Part shown: positions 1 to 7,597 of the stretch, piece by piece
Position numbering within the stretch: position 1 is the first letter of the stretch
Layout: each line of letters opens with the position of its first letter
Assembly: GCA_007121465.1 (NCBI GenBank)
Contig: SKKL01000281.1
Span: 1 to 44,005, forward strand
DNA from: Acidimicrobiales bacterium
GTDB taxonomy: Bacteria > Actinomycetota > Acidimicrobiia > Acidimicrobiales > SKKL01
Length of the DNA stretch: 44,005 bases
Reading direction: 5' to 3'
Position numbers and translations under genes: made by a program
The notes under the pieces: model-generated
What the model saw: only the letters and a program-made list of their open reading frames with translations
Databases searched by the model: none
Told to the model about the DNA's origin: nothing

Positions 1-979
1 GGTCGACGTTGGCCGATCCGTACCAGCAGCCCTTGATGGTCTTGGCGGTGTACAGGAAGGTGAAGGCGGCGTTGAGGTTCAGCATGACCTCGAGGCGGGG
101 GACGCCCACGAGGACGACCTCACCGCCGTTGCGGGCCATGTTGATCGCCTGCTCGATCGTCGGTCCGAGCCCGATGACCTCGAAGGCCACGTCGGCCCCA
201 CGACCCTCGGTCATCTGGTGGACCGTGGCCACCGGGTCGCCCTCGCCGGCGTTGACGGTGTGGGTGGCGCCGAACTCCTTGGCCATCTCGAGCTTCGAGT
301 CGAACATGTCGACAGCGATGATGGTGGTGGCTCCGGCGATGCGTGCGCCCTGGATCACGTTGAGGCCGACACCGCCACAGCCGACGACGACGACGGAGTC
401 GCCCTCGCGGATGTTGGCGGTGTTGAGGGCGGCGCCGACGCCGGTGAGCACGCCACACCCGATGAGGGCCGCCGACTTCAGGGGCACGTCGTCGGGGATC
501 TTCACGGTGCTGATGGCGGGCACGATCGACTCGTTGGAGAAGGTGCCGCAGAACGCCATCTGGCCGAGCTCGCCGTCGGGGGTGGAGAACCGCTTGGTGC
601 CGTCGAGCAGACCGCCGATGGCGACGCCACCGTTCTGCTCGCAGAGGTAGCCCTGGTCGCGACGGCAGTTGTAGCACTCACCGCACTGGGGGACGAAGGA
701 CAACACGACGTGGTCGCCGACGGCTCGGTTGGACACTCCGGGGCCGACCTCGGTGATGATGCCGGCGCCCTCGTGGCCGAGCACGAGGGGAGTGGCGAGG
801 GGGATGGTGCCGTTCTGGACCGACAGGTCCGAGTGGCACACGCCCGAGGCGACCATCTGGACTCGGACCTCGCCCTCCTTCGGAGCGGCGACGGTGATGT
901 CGTCACGAACATCGAGCGGCGTGTCGACGGCGTTGAGGATGGCGGCCTTGGCGGTGCCGGTCGGTGCGGTGTCGGTCAT
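1..979 (-). CDS. Zinc-dependent alcohol dehydrogenase, 3' end cut by window edge
   Basis: Medium-chain NAD(P)-dependent alcohol dehydrogenase, class III/NDMA-dependent-like, that oxidises an alcohol at a catalytic zinc. About 326 residues are visible before the window edge cuts the C-terminus. Catalytic zinc ligands are seen as Cys48 (GVCHSD), His69-Glu70 (GHEGAG) and Cys175 (LIGCGVLTG). The structural zinc lobe has Cys99, Cys102, Cys105 and Cys113. The nucleotide-binding loop GCGGVG lies at residues 200-205. The start is the ATG at 979, preceded by a GGGGGATCC stretch as a possible ribosome site. It is the most 3' gene of the minus-strand run, but a 56-base gap holding a small palindrome suggests its own promoter. 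The substrate cannot be told; S-hydroxymethyl-thiol or simple alcohols are both possible. Confidence 0.93.
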   Translation of the reverse strand, partial: MTDTAPTGTAKAAILNAVDTPLDVRDDITVAAPKEGEVRVQMVASGVCHSDLSVQNGTIPLATPLVLGHEGAGIITEVGPGVSNRAVGDHVVLSFVPQCGECYNCRRDQGYLCEQNGGVAIGGLLDGTKRFSTPDGELGQMAFCGTFSNESIVPAISTVKIPDDVPLKSAALIGCGVLTGVGAALNTANIREGDSVVVVGCGGVGLNVIQGARIAGATTIIAVDMFDSKLEMAKEFGATHTVNAGEGDPVATVHQMTEGRGADVAFEVIGLGPTIEQAINMARNGGEVVLVGVPRLEVMLNLNAAFTFLYTAKTIKGCWYGSANVD

Positions 980-1022
980 GGATGGATCCCCCGTTGGGTT
1001 CGGTGTCGCAGGTATGCGAACT

Positions 1023-1033
1023 GTACAACGTAC
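1023..1033. promoter_or_regulatory. GTAC-N3-GTAC palindrome upstream of alcohol dehydrogenase
   Basis: An 11-base inverted repeat lies about 45 bases before the alcohol dehydrogenase start and just downstream of the membrane protein stop. Its position fits an operator for a TetR-type regulator. No regulator gene is adjacent, so this is only a candidate. Confidence 0.25.
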
Positions 1034-1035
1034 GG

Positions 1036-1320
1036 TCAGGGTGGTGGGGCCCGACCGTCTTCCTGGTCTTCGCGCTCGGCGGCCTTCACGGCATAGCCGA
1101 ACACGATGGCCGGGGCCAGCACGACCGACCCCACGAGCAGGGCGACGATGACGGCGGTCGTGAGGGTGTCGGTGTAGCCGCGGATCAACCCGAAGAAGAA
1201 CAGCACCGAGGCCAACCCGAACAGCCCGTAGCCGACCCTCTGGCCGACCGTGACGAGTCGGGCGATCTGGGCCCGGCGGGCGAGAACCGGGTCGGCGCCG
1301 CCCGCGTTCACGGGGACCAT
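1036..1320 (-). CDS. Small two-helix membrane protein, unknown function
   Basis: A 94-residue protein of unknown function. Two hydrophobic segments are visible at about residues 31-50 (rich in Phe, Gly and Leu) and 56-78, separated by a short polar loop (RGYTDT). The N-terminus and the charged C-terminal tail (EREDQEDGR) would therefore lie on the same side of the membrane. The ATG at 1320 overlaps the end of the glycosyltransferase gene by 13 bases, so the two are probably co-translated. I do not recognise the family. The coupling suggests a partner of the glycosyltransferase, but nothing in the sequence proves this. Confidence 0.7.
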   Translation of the reverse strand: MVPVNAGGADPVLARRAQIARLVTVGQRVGYGLFGLASVLFFFGLIRGYTDTLTTAVIVALLVGSVVLAPAIVFGYAVKAAEREDQEDGRAPPP

Positions 1321-2336
1321 CCCGCCCCGGCCAGGAGCCGGGACAGTCGGTCGGTCATCGCCTCGAGCGAGAGGTGGGTGCGGACCACCTCCTGATTGTG
1401 GTCGAGCAGCGACGGATCGGGCGAGGCGAGGAACTGGCCGAGCGGGCCAGGGTCGTCGGTGGGGAACCATCGGAAGCCGAGATCGCGCAGCTCGGCCGCG
1501 ACCGGGTAGGAGCCGACCGCCGCGGGCAGGCGATGGGCGGCGGCTTCGACCGGTGGGTTGCCGAACCCCTCCCAGGTGGAGGGGAAGACGACGGCATCGG
1601 CGGCGGCGTAGAAGTCGGCGGGGTCCCACTGGCCGGCGCGCAGTACCCGGCACCGCGCGCCGGCGAGGATCGTCTCGAGCTCGTCGCCGTAGCCCTCCTC
1701 GGCTGGCCCGACGAGCCAGTAGGTGGCGCCGAGATCCTCGCAGAGTCGCACCGCCACGGGTACCTGCTTGCGGGCGATCGCTCGAACGGGGTGCACGAGC
1801 ACCGTCTCGTGGTCGTCGATGCCGAGGGCACGCCGAACCCGTGCCCGGTCGCCGGAGACCGGGTCGGGATCGAAGCCGTTGTAGATGACGGTCGCGTCGA
1901 TACCCCGTTCGGCCAACTCTGCCCGGGTGAGCTCGTTGATGGTCACGTGTCGCCAAGCGGGGTCGGTCGGGGGCAGCTCGGTGACGTGACGGAATCGGTC
2001 TCGTTGCCACGGGGGATCGTGGTGGTGCAACAACGTGGGACGACCTCGCAGGACCGAGGCGACCACCTGGGAGGCGCCCATGTTGAGGGGGATGGTGAGG
2101 AGGTTCTCGACCACCACGAGGTCGGCGTCGGCCAACGCTGCCTCGATCTCACCGACCGGGGGCGGGTCGGTCGCGTCGAGGGCCAGGCCGGCGACGGTGA
2201 CGTCGACCGGCCCCTCACCCGCGACGGTGTAGGGGTCGAACCCGAGCCCGGCGAGGGCCCGTACCCAGGTGTCGGCAACGATCGACACGCCGTCGGTGAG
2301 CCCGAGACGAAACGACACGACCGCACAGCGCGACAT
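1308..2336 (-). CDS. GT4-family glycosyltransferase
   Basis: A 342-residue GT-B fold glycosyltransferase that would transfer a sugar from a nucleotide donor. The C-terminal half carries the GT4 hallmarks: a VHPVRAIARK segment (residues 181-190), where the basic residues would contact the donor phosphates, and the E-x7-E motif as Glu256 to Glu264 in WEGFGNPPVE. The N-terminal acceptor domain includes LLHHHDPPW near residue 105. There is no signal peptide or membrane helix, so the enzyme should act in the cytoplasm. The ATG at 2336 lies 11 bases after the upstream gene ends. Donor and acceptor are unknown; a cell-envelope glycan is likely because envelope genes surround it. Confidence 0.85.
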   Translation of the reverse strand: MSRCAVVSFRLGLTDGVSIVADTWVRALAGLGFDPYTVAGEGPVDVTVAGLALDATDPPPVGEIEAALADADLVVVENLLTIPLNMGASQVVASVLRGRPTLLHHHDPPWQRDRFRHVTELPPTDPAWRHVTINELTRAELAERGIDATVIYNGFDPDPVSGDRARVRRALGIDDHETVLVHPVRAIARKQVPVAVRLCEDLGATYWLVGPAEEGYGDELETILAGARCRVLRAGQWDPADFYAAADAVVFPSTWEGFGNPPVEAAAHRLPAAVGSYPVAAELRDLGFRWFPTDDPGPLGQFLASPDPSLLDHNQEVVRTHLSLEAMTDRLSRLLAGAGWSP

Positions 2337-2350
2337 CGATCTCGACGCTA
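2337..2350 (-). promoter_or_regulatory. Possible leaderless -10 box for the glycosyltransferase
   Basis: TAGCGT lies 8 bases before the ATG at 2336 and overlaps the stop codon of the upstream gene. No Shine-Dalgarno sequence is visible. It may be coincidental because the genes could be co-transcribed. Confidence 0.25.
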
Positions 2351-2782
2351 GCCCCACGGGGTCGAGGCGGATCGGTCCGGGTCTCCGGCGAGACGCTCGG
2401 AGGGGTGGTGCCACCGGAGGTCTCGGACTCCGTCGATCGAGGCCAGGGCCGCATGGACGAGCTCGACCAGTCGGGCTCTCTCGTCGCCCTCCGTGCTCCC
2501 GAGCAGGCGCATCACCGGGCTCGTCCCTCCACCCACTGCCACGAGCCAGGAACCGTCGTCGGGAACCCGACCGAGCAGGATCCCGAGGCGTCGTCGTCCC
2601 ACCCTCACGGGCAGCCTGATGGGGCCTCCGAGATCCTGGGCGGTGCCGGGCCGCAGGTCGGCGTCGTCGATCGCGGCGGTGAGGAGCTCGACCAGGTCGG
2701 TCGCGTCGAGGGAATCGTGGCCGAAGGTGGCCTCGGTTCGGACCGCGCCGTCGGTGTTCGTCTCCTCGGACGGGTCGTCCAT
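2348..2782 (-). CDS. Hypothetical protein, 144 aa
   Basis: A 144-residue soluble acidic protein that I do not recognise. The N-terminal 20 residues are polar and look disordered. The rest alternates predicted helices and strands (LVELLTAAIDDADL, then a strand-rich LGILLGRV and SWLVAVGGG), and a helix near residues 102-118 precedes a Trp-His-His patch (RWHHPSER). The overall pattern recalls small YbjN/T3SS-chaperone-like folds, but no motif supports assigning one. The ATG at 2782 has a TACCGT box 7 bases upstream and no ribosome site, so the mRNA may be leaderless. The gene lies between the septum-formation genes and the glycosyltransferase. Confidence 0.65.
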   Translation of the reverse strand: MDDPSEETNTDGAVRTEATFGHDSLDATDLVELLTAAIDDADLRPGTAQDLGGPIRLPVRVGRRRLGILLGRVPDDGSWLVAVGGGTSPVMRLLGSTEGDERARLVELVHAALASIDGVRDLRWHHPSERLAGDPDRSASTPWG

Positions 2783-2795
2783 GGCGGGCACGGTA
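2783..2795 (-). promoter_or_regulatory. Candidate leaderless promoter (TACCGT-N7-ATG)
   Basis: A TANNNT hexamer ends 7 bases before the ATG at 2782, with no Shine-Dalgarno sequence between them. Transcription would begin at or next to the start codon. Confidence 0.4.
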
Positions 2796-2811
2796 CCCCG
2801 CTCGGGCCTGG

Positions 2812-3390
2812 TCAGAGGCCGGAGCCCTCCATCGACCCCACAAGCGGAACCAGCCCCAGGTCGAACAACGCGCAGGAGGCTCGGCGGTCGCCGTCGTTCC
2901 ACCGTCCCTCGGTGGGCGCCAGGTGGAGATAGTCGAGCCCGGAGATCTCCCACTCCGATCCGACGAACTCCTCGAATGCGTCGATGCAGGCGAGGTCGGC
3001 CCGCTCGTCGGCCACCGACGATCCGGGCCAGGCCTCCCCGGGTGCGCCCTCGATCGCGACCCGCGCGAAGATCTCGTAGCGGTGAGGTTGGCCGCAGGGG
3101 ACGACCCCCACCTCCGCCCCGCTGGCGAACGCTCGCAGCGGCACCTCACCGAGATCGTCGAAGCAGGTTCCCGCCTCGAGTCCGTAGGGATCGGACGGCT
3201 CGGGATCGACCTCGGACTCCTCGTCGGCCAGGGCCTCGCCGGAGACCTCGGCGAACACGATGGCGTCGCGACGGGGGTAGTCACCCGCTCGCAGGTCGTC
3301 GCCGACATAGTCGCCACAGGCGGTGGCCCCGACGAGGGCGACCGCACCGGTCAACAGCGCGCGCCTCAGCACGTGACCAGCATGCCTCAC
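2812..3390 (-). CDS. Septum formation-domain lipoprotein (first of two)
   Basis: A 192-residue putative lipoprotein. The N-terminus is a basic-hydrophobic signal (RRALLTGAVALVGATAC) ending in Cys25, an imperfect lipobox. The mature part matches the septum-formation domain (Pfam Septum_form). It has a conserved early Cys (GTCFDD), then VPCGQPHRYEIFA, a helix with another Cys (LACIDAF), and the closing aromatic-Cys segment with RWNDGDRRASC. The Cys are likely disulfide-bonded outside the membrane. The chosen start, GTG at 3390, overlaps the upstream stop as GTGA, implying translational coupling; GTG 3372 is an alternative. Its function in division or the envelope is not established. It is paired with a paralogue and a class E sortase. 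Confidence 0.72.
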   Translation of the reverse strand: MRHAGHVLRRALLTGAVALVGATACGDYVGDDLRAGDYPRRDAIVFAEVSGEALADEESEVDPEPSDPYGLEAGTCFDDLGEVPLRAFASGAEVGVVPCGQPHRYEIFARVAIEGAPGEAWPGSSVADERADLACIDAFEEFVGSEWEISGLDYLHLAPTEGRWNDGDRRASCALFDLGLVPLVGSMEGSGL

Positions 3391-4058
3391 CCCGCCGCCA
3401 CTGAGCCGGGCAGCCTGGCGCCGTCGGGCGAGAAGAGCAGGCACACCACCGACCGGTCGCCGCGGACCCACGCCGCTTCGTTCGGCCGGTAGAACGCGAT
3501 CTCGAGACCTGTGTCGATGTAGGGAGTCCCGACGTAGGGCTCGAAGGAGTCGAAGCAGACCCCCTCGGCGGTGGTCGTCACGGCGTCGTCGCCCGGGTGG
3601 GGCGACTCGGGGTCGTCGTCGAGCGAGACCCGGGCGAAGACCTGGGCGTCGTGCTCCTCGGCGCAGTCCTGGAGCGCGACCGCGTCGACCTCGGTTCCGT
3701 CGTCTCGACGGGGCAGTTCGACACAGTCGCCCACCTGGAGGTCAGCGACCGGTGTCCGGCCCGAGTCGTCGGGATCGTCGGCGCCGGTGTCGTCGGGGTC
3801 GGGGTTCTCGTCGGGCGGATCGATCGGGATCGAGGCGGTGACGAGGGCACGGGGGGTCCGGGCCGGAGGCTCGGGCGGTGTGTCCGACAGCGGCTCGGCG
3901 ACGGCGTCTCCGTCGCCGAGGCCTGCGGGGCTTCCGTCCTGGTCGTCGTCACCCGTGCAGGCGACGACCGCGACCGCCAGGGCCGCCACGACGAACGCGG
4001 CGCGCAACCGGCGGAGGGTCAGGCGGTCGGAGAGGTGCGCGGCGGGGTGCAGGGTCAC
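3387..4058 (-). CDS. Septum formation-domain lipoprotein (second of two)
   Basis: A 223-residue putative lipoprotein paralogous to the downstream gene. A signal sequence (RLRAAFVVAALAVAVVAC) ends in a lipobox at Cys34. An acidic, Pro-rich linker of about 70 residues follows. The septum-formation domain then begins at VGDCVELP and continues through LQDCAEEHDAQVFARV, GVCFDSFEPYVG and AAWVRGDRSVVCLLFS. The Cys, Asp-Arg and aromatic positions parallel the partner protein. The GTG at 4058 is 10 bases after the sortase stop, with no clear ribosome site. Its stop overlaps the next start (GTGA). The domain name comes from the family; a role in septation here is inference. Confidence 0.75.
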   Translation of the reverse strand: MTLHPAAHLSDRLTLRRLRAAFVVAALAVAVVACTGDDDQDGSPAGLGDGDAVAEPLSDTPPEPPARTPRALVTASIPIDPPDENPDPDDTGADDPDDSGRTPVADLQVGDCVELPRRDDGTEVDAVALQDCAEEHDAQVFARVSLDDDPESPHPGDDAVTTTAEGVCFDSFEPYVGTPYIDTGLEIAFYRPNEAAWVRGDRSVVCLLFSPDGARLPGSVAAG

Positions 4059-4068
4059 GGTGATGAGC

Positions 4069-5103
4069 TCAGTACGACGGGAGGAAGCGGTCGAGGTGGA
4101 CGAACCACGTCCAGAGGAACCACACCACCAGTGGAGCCGACATGGCATAGGCGGGCCAACGCCGCCACACTCGGCCGGCGCCCCAGGCCCCACCGAGACC
4201 GAGGAGGAACAGTCCGCCCCAGGCCACCGTCGGGACCAGAGCGTCGCCGTCGCCCTCGAGGCCGTCGCCCCAACCGGTGGACAGCCCGACGTCGACCGGT
4301 GCGGAGTCGTCATCCGGGTCGACGGGAACGAGTTCGGGGAGCTCGACGGGGTCCTCGACCAGGAGCGCGGTGACGATGATCCGCTCGCGGTCGCTCCACT
4401 TCGGATGACACGCCACCAGCGTGAGGCGGTCGTCGCCCAGATCGGCGAGCACCTCCACCGCCGTGGGCGGGACGATGAAGTGGCCGCGCTCGCCGCCATC
4501 GGGGTCAGGGTGGGCCATCACCTCATAGGTGAATGCGCCTGCCAAGGTCTGCACGACGATCTCGTCGCCCGGCTCGAGCTGGTCGATGTCGTGGAAGGGG
4601 GCACCGTAGGTGGTCCGGTGACCGGCAATGGCCGCGTTGCCCGAGGTGCCCGGCATGGAGTTGTCGGGAAAGACTCCGGGGCCCTTGCGCAGATCGGCGA
4701 CCCCGATGCCGTAGACGACGGTCTCGGACACACCGATCGCGGGGATCTCGATCTGGGCGACGGGCTCGCCGTGGACCGGTGCGAGCGCGGCGAGGACCTC
4801 GGGGTCGACCGGCTCGGTGGTCGGAGGTGTGGCCGTCACCCCGTCGAATGCGATGGGTCGGCTCGCGCCGATGCCCCGCTCCGGGCCCGACGGAGCTGAG
4901 GGCACCTCTGCCGGCCCGGTGCCCACCTCGGCCAGTCGAGCTTCGAACTGACTCGACATCTGATCCTGGGCCCGCGCGTGCTGGATCGAGGTGCCCCACA
5001 ACTGGTACCCGACGAACAACAAGGTGACGACACCGAACCCGATGAGGGCGCGGCCGATGCCGCCGACGACGCGCGCGCTCCTCTGGCTCAGCCGAATGGT
5101 CAC
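4069..5103 (-). CDS. Class E sortase
   Basis: A 344-residue membrane cysteine transpeptidase that would attach surface proteins to the cell wall. An N-terminal membrane helix (about residues 13-36) and an extended Pro-rich linker precede the sortase barrel. Catalytic residues are His162 (AIAGHRTTYGAPF), Cys232 (LTLVACHP) and Arg241 (RIIVTA), the TLxxC arrangement of class E. Two further hydrophobic segments close the protein, after residue 285, as in other actinobacterial class E enzymes. The GTG at 5103 is preferred; a TTG at 5118 is in frame. It heads a minus-strand run with two septum-formation lipoproteins. No LAxTG substrate is seen nearby. Confidence 0.9.
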   Translation of the reverse strand: MTIRLSQRSARVVGGIGRALIGFGVVTLLFVGYQLWGTSIQHARAQDQMSSQFEARLAEVGTGPAEVPSAPSGPERGIGASRPIAFDGVTATPPTTEPVDPEVLAALAPVHGEPVAQIEIPAIGVSETVVYGIGVADLRKGPGVFPDNSMPGTSGNAAIAGHRTTYGAPFHDIDQLEPGDEIVVQTLAGAFTYEVMAHPDPDGGERGHFIVPPTAVEVLADLGDDRLTLVACHPKWSDRERIIVTALLVEDPVELPELVPVDPDDDSAPVDVGLSTGWGDGLEGDGDALVPTVAWGGLFLLGLGGAWGAGRVWRRWPAYAMSAPLVVWFLWTWFVHLDRFLPSY

Positions 5104-5194
5104 GCCGTGAGGGTACAAGCCGTCGTCCCGGCGCCGGACCCGCCCTCCGGTCGCCGCGCCGGGCCACGCCTTGGTTGGTGCGAGGGGGCACCGG

Positions 5195-5210
5195 TAGCCT
5201 GTGGTCCTCC
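5195..5210 (+). promoter_or_regulatory. Candidate leaderless promoter of the ccm operon (TAGCCT-N10-ATG)
   Basis: TAGCCT ends 10 bases before the ccmA ATG at 5211, and no Shine-Dalgarno sequence is visible. The transcript would carry a leader of only a few bases. Confidence 0.4.
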
Positions 5211-5942
5211 ATGGAGCCGGTCATCCACTTCCGCTCGGCGGTGTCGCTCCTCGGTCGGTTCCCGGCACTGGCGGGCGTCGATCTCGAGGTCGACCCCGGC
5301 GAGATCGTGCTCCTCCGTGGACCCAACGGGGCGGGCAAGTCCACCCTCCTCAAGGTCTGCTCGGGCCTGCTGCCCGTCGCGGCGGGTACCGCCCGGGTTC
5401 TGGGTGTCGACCTCACCGAGGATCGCCACTCGATCCGGCCCCGAGTCGGGCTCCTCGGCCATGCCACCTTCCTCTACGACGAGCTCACCGTGGCCGACAA
5501 CGTCGAGTTCTGGGCCCGGGCCGCGCGGGCCGATCTCGACGACGCCCACCACGCCATGGATCGGCTCGGCCTCGCCGGACGACTCCGCGACGTTCGCGTC
5601 GCCCGACTCTCGGCCGGGCAGCGCCGACGGGTGGCCATCGCCGTCTTGTTGTCCCGCCGGCCCGAGCTGTGGCTCCTCGACGAGCCGCACGCCGGTCTCG
5701 ATGCCGACGGGCGTGACCTGCTCGACGGGCTGGTCGTCGAGGCCGCCCGAGCCGGGGCCACCGTGTTGTTCGCCTCCCACGAGCTCGACCGAGCCCTGTC
5801 GGTGGCTCACCGGGTCGTCACCATCGCCGGAGGAGTGATCACGACCGACGAGCCGATCACCGGAGCGACCGGACCCACTGCCCACACCGTCGGACGGCCC
5901 GACGACGTGGTGGATGTCGGGAGGCCCGACGATGTGGCGTGA
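5211..5942 (+). CDS. ccmA: Heme exporter ATP-binding subunit CcmA
   Basis: A 243-residue ABC ATPase that powers release of heme-loaded CcmE in System I cytochrome c maturation. Walker A is GPNGAGKST (residues 37-45), the signature is LSAGQ (133-137), Walker B is LWLLDEP (153-159), and a switch His occurs in FASHELDRA. The ATG at 5211 is chosen because the upstream extension in the same frame has no family similarity. The C-terminus has about 30 extra residues with a repeated GRPDDV pattern, which overlaps the ccmB start region. First gene of the ccm operon. The function follows from the family and the unbroken ccm context. Confidence 0.93.
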   Translation: MEPVIHFRSAVSLLGRFPALAGVDLEVDPGEIVLLRGPNGAGKSTLLKVCSGLLPVAAGTARVLGVDLTEDRHSIRPRVGLLGHATFLYDELTVADNVEFWARAARADLDDAHHAMDRLGLAGRLRDVRVARLSAGQRRRVAIAVLLSRRPELWLLDEPHAGLDADGRDLLDGLVVEAARAGATVLFASHELDRALSVAHRVVTIAGGVITTDEPITGATGPTAHTVGRPDDVVDVGRPDDVA

Positions 5943-6600
5943 CGCTCTGCTGGTCGCCGGCAAGGATCTGCGCATCGAGCGTCGCTCGCGGGTGGCGGTC
6001 AACCAGATCCTGCCCGTCGCACTCGCGATGCTGATGCTGTTCGGGTTCGCACTCGATCCCGACTCGCCGGTCCTCGCCCGGGCCACACCGGGACTGTTCT
6101 GGGTGGTCGTCCTCTTCGTCACCGTTCTCGCCGTCGAGCGCTCGTTCTCCCTCGAGTCCGCCGACGGGGTTCGTGACGCCCTCCGGCTGAGCGGCTTGCA
6201 CCCCGGAGGCATCTTCCTCGGGAAGTTCGCGGCCCTCGCCGCTCAGCTCGCCGCCCTCCAGGTCGTCCTCGGCTTCGGAGTGGTCGTGCTCTTCGGGCGC
6301 GACCTCGCCGGCTACCCGTTGCTGCTCGCCACCCTCGTGGCCGCGACCGCAGGAATCGCCGCAGCCGGTACCCTCTACGGCGTGCTCGCAGCTGGCCTGC
6401 GGGTGCGGGAGACTCTTCTCCCGCTCCTGCTGCTCCCGGTGCTGGCACCGGTGTTGATCGCCGCGACCCGGGCGTTCGAGACCGCGCTCGACGGAGTGCC
6501 ATCGGACGGATGGCCCTGGTTCAACTTGCTCGCCGTGTTCGCCCTCATCTACACCGGCTTCGGGATCCTCGCTTTTGGTTCCCTGCTGGAGGACTCGTGA
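5932..6600 (+). CDS. ccmB: Heme exporter membrane subunit CcmB
   Basis: A 222-residue membrane subunit of the CcmAB(CD) transporter. Six hydrophobic segments are visible, including the one starting QILPVALAMLMLFGF and the one with FWVVVLFVTVLAV. The conserved ERSF-type motif after helix 2 appears as AVERSFSLE. The start is the ATG at 5932, because GGGAGG sits 6-9 bases before it; an in-frame ATG at 5914 lies upstream. The start overlaps the end of ccmA by 11 bases, so translation is likely coupled. The protein lies in the cytoplasmic membrane with CcmA and CcmC. Confidence 0.92.
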   Translation: MWRDALLVAGKDLRIERRSRVAVNQILPVALAMLMLFGFALDPDSPVLARATPGLFWVVVLFVTVLAVERSFSLESADGVRDALRLSGLHPGGIFLGKFAALAAQLAALQVVLGFGVVVLFGRDLAGYPLLLATLVAATAGIAAAGTLYGVLAAGLRVRETLLPLLLLPVLAPVLIAATRAFETALDGVPSDGWPWFNLLAVFALIYTGFGILAFGSLLEDS

Positions 6601-7460
6601 CCACCCCCCACACCGCCGCCTCCACCCCACCTCCCACGGATCCGCACGCACCGGACCCGCCCACCACGGGCGTCGCGGCACCGGCTCACACCGGCTCCTC
6701 GGCCACTCGCACCCTCGGGTTGGTGACGCTCGCGGCCATGGCCCTGCTCGTCTTCCTCGCCTTCGTGGCCAGCCCTCGCGACCAGGTGCAGGGAGACCTC
6801 GTCCGGCTTCTCTACATCCATCCGGCCCTCGCGTGGACCGCCTATCTGGCGTGTGGGGTCGCCACCACCGCCAGCATCTGGCACCTGGTGAAGAAGACCC
6901 CCGGCTCCGACGTCCTCGCCCACTCTGCGGTCGAGGTCGGCGCGGTGCTCACCGCCCTCACCCTCGCTACTGGTTCGATCTGGGGCCGCCCCACCTGGGG
7001 CGTCTACTGGGTGTGGGACGCTCGGTTGACCAGCACGGCTCTGCTGTTCCTCCTGCTGTTGGGCTACCTGGCCCTGCACCGCATCGACGCCGCCCCCGAG
7101 GTTCGGTCGCGGCGGGCGGCGGTGGTCGGCGTGCTCCTCGTGCCCAACGTCGTGCTCGTCCACCAGTCCGTCGAGTGGTGGCGGACCCTCCACCAGGACC
7201 CCACCCTCGCCCGGCGCGACTTCGACTTCGCCACCAGCGACCTGTTCATGTTCACCCTCGTCTACAGCGTGGTCGTGATGAGCCTCGTGTTCACCTGGCT
7301 GCTGATCCACCGCTTCCGCGTGGGATGGTTGGCGCTGCAGGCCGAGGAGCTGTGGCTCGACACCGCCATCGAGGCCCGCCGGGCCGAGGGAGCGGGCACC
7401 ACCGAGCCAGCCGAGACCACCCGAACCGAGCCCCCCCGATCCGAAGGAGGTCTCCCGTGA
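6597..7460 (+). CDS. ccmC: Heme handling protein CcmC
   Basis: A 287-residue member of the heme handling protein family that loads heme onto CcmE. A Pro/Thr-rich N-terminal extension of about 38 residues is followed by six membrane helices. The WWD heme-binding motif is WGVYWVWDARLTS (residues 134-146). Flanking axial histidines are likely His75 (YIHPALAW) and the His in VLVHQSVEWW. The start is GTG 6597, which overlaps the ccmB stop (GTGA) and has GGAGG 5-9 bases upstream. The C-terminal 40 residues are a polar tail rich in Glu, Thr and Pro. The N-terminal extension is longer than in proteobacterial CcmC. Confidence 0.93.
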   Translation: MTTPHTAASTPPPTDPHAPDPPTTGVAAPAHTGSSATRTLGLVTLAAMALLVFLAFVASPRDQVQGDLVRLLYIHPALAWTAYLACGVATTASIWHLVKKTPGSDVLAHSAVEVGAVLTALTLATGSIWGRPTWGVYWVWDARLTSTALLFLLLLGYLALHRIDAAPEVRSRRAAVVGVLLVPNVVLVHQSVEWWRTLHQDPTLARRDFDFATSDLFMFTLVYSVVVMSLVFTWLLIHRFRVGWLALQAEELWLDTAIEARRAEGAGTTEPAETTRTEPPRSEGGLP

Positions 7461-7597
7461 GCGGAGACATGACCTACATCCTCGCCGGGTGGGGGGTCAC
7501 CCTCGCCACCCTCGGGGTCTTCGCCCTGAGCCTCGCCGTCCGCGGTCGTCGTCTCAGCCGTATGGTCCCCGCGGAGCGCCGTCGATGGACGAGCTGA
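7457..7597 (+). CDS. ccmD: Small heme exporter protein CcmD
   Basis: A 46-residue protein with one membrane helix (about residues 7-28) followed by a basic tail (RGRRLSRM), the usual layout of CcmD. CcmD stabilises the CcmABC-CcmE complex and is needed to release holo-CcmE. The GTG at 7457 overlaps the ccmC stop and is preceded by GGAGG at 7446-7450. Identification rests on size, topology and its position between ccmC and ccmE, since the family has little sequence conservation. Its stop lies just inside ccmE. Confidence 0.8.
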   Translation: MSGDMTYILAGWGVTLATLGVFALSLAVRGRRLSRMVPAERRRWTS

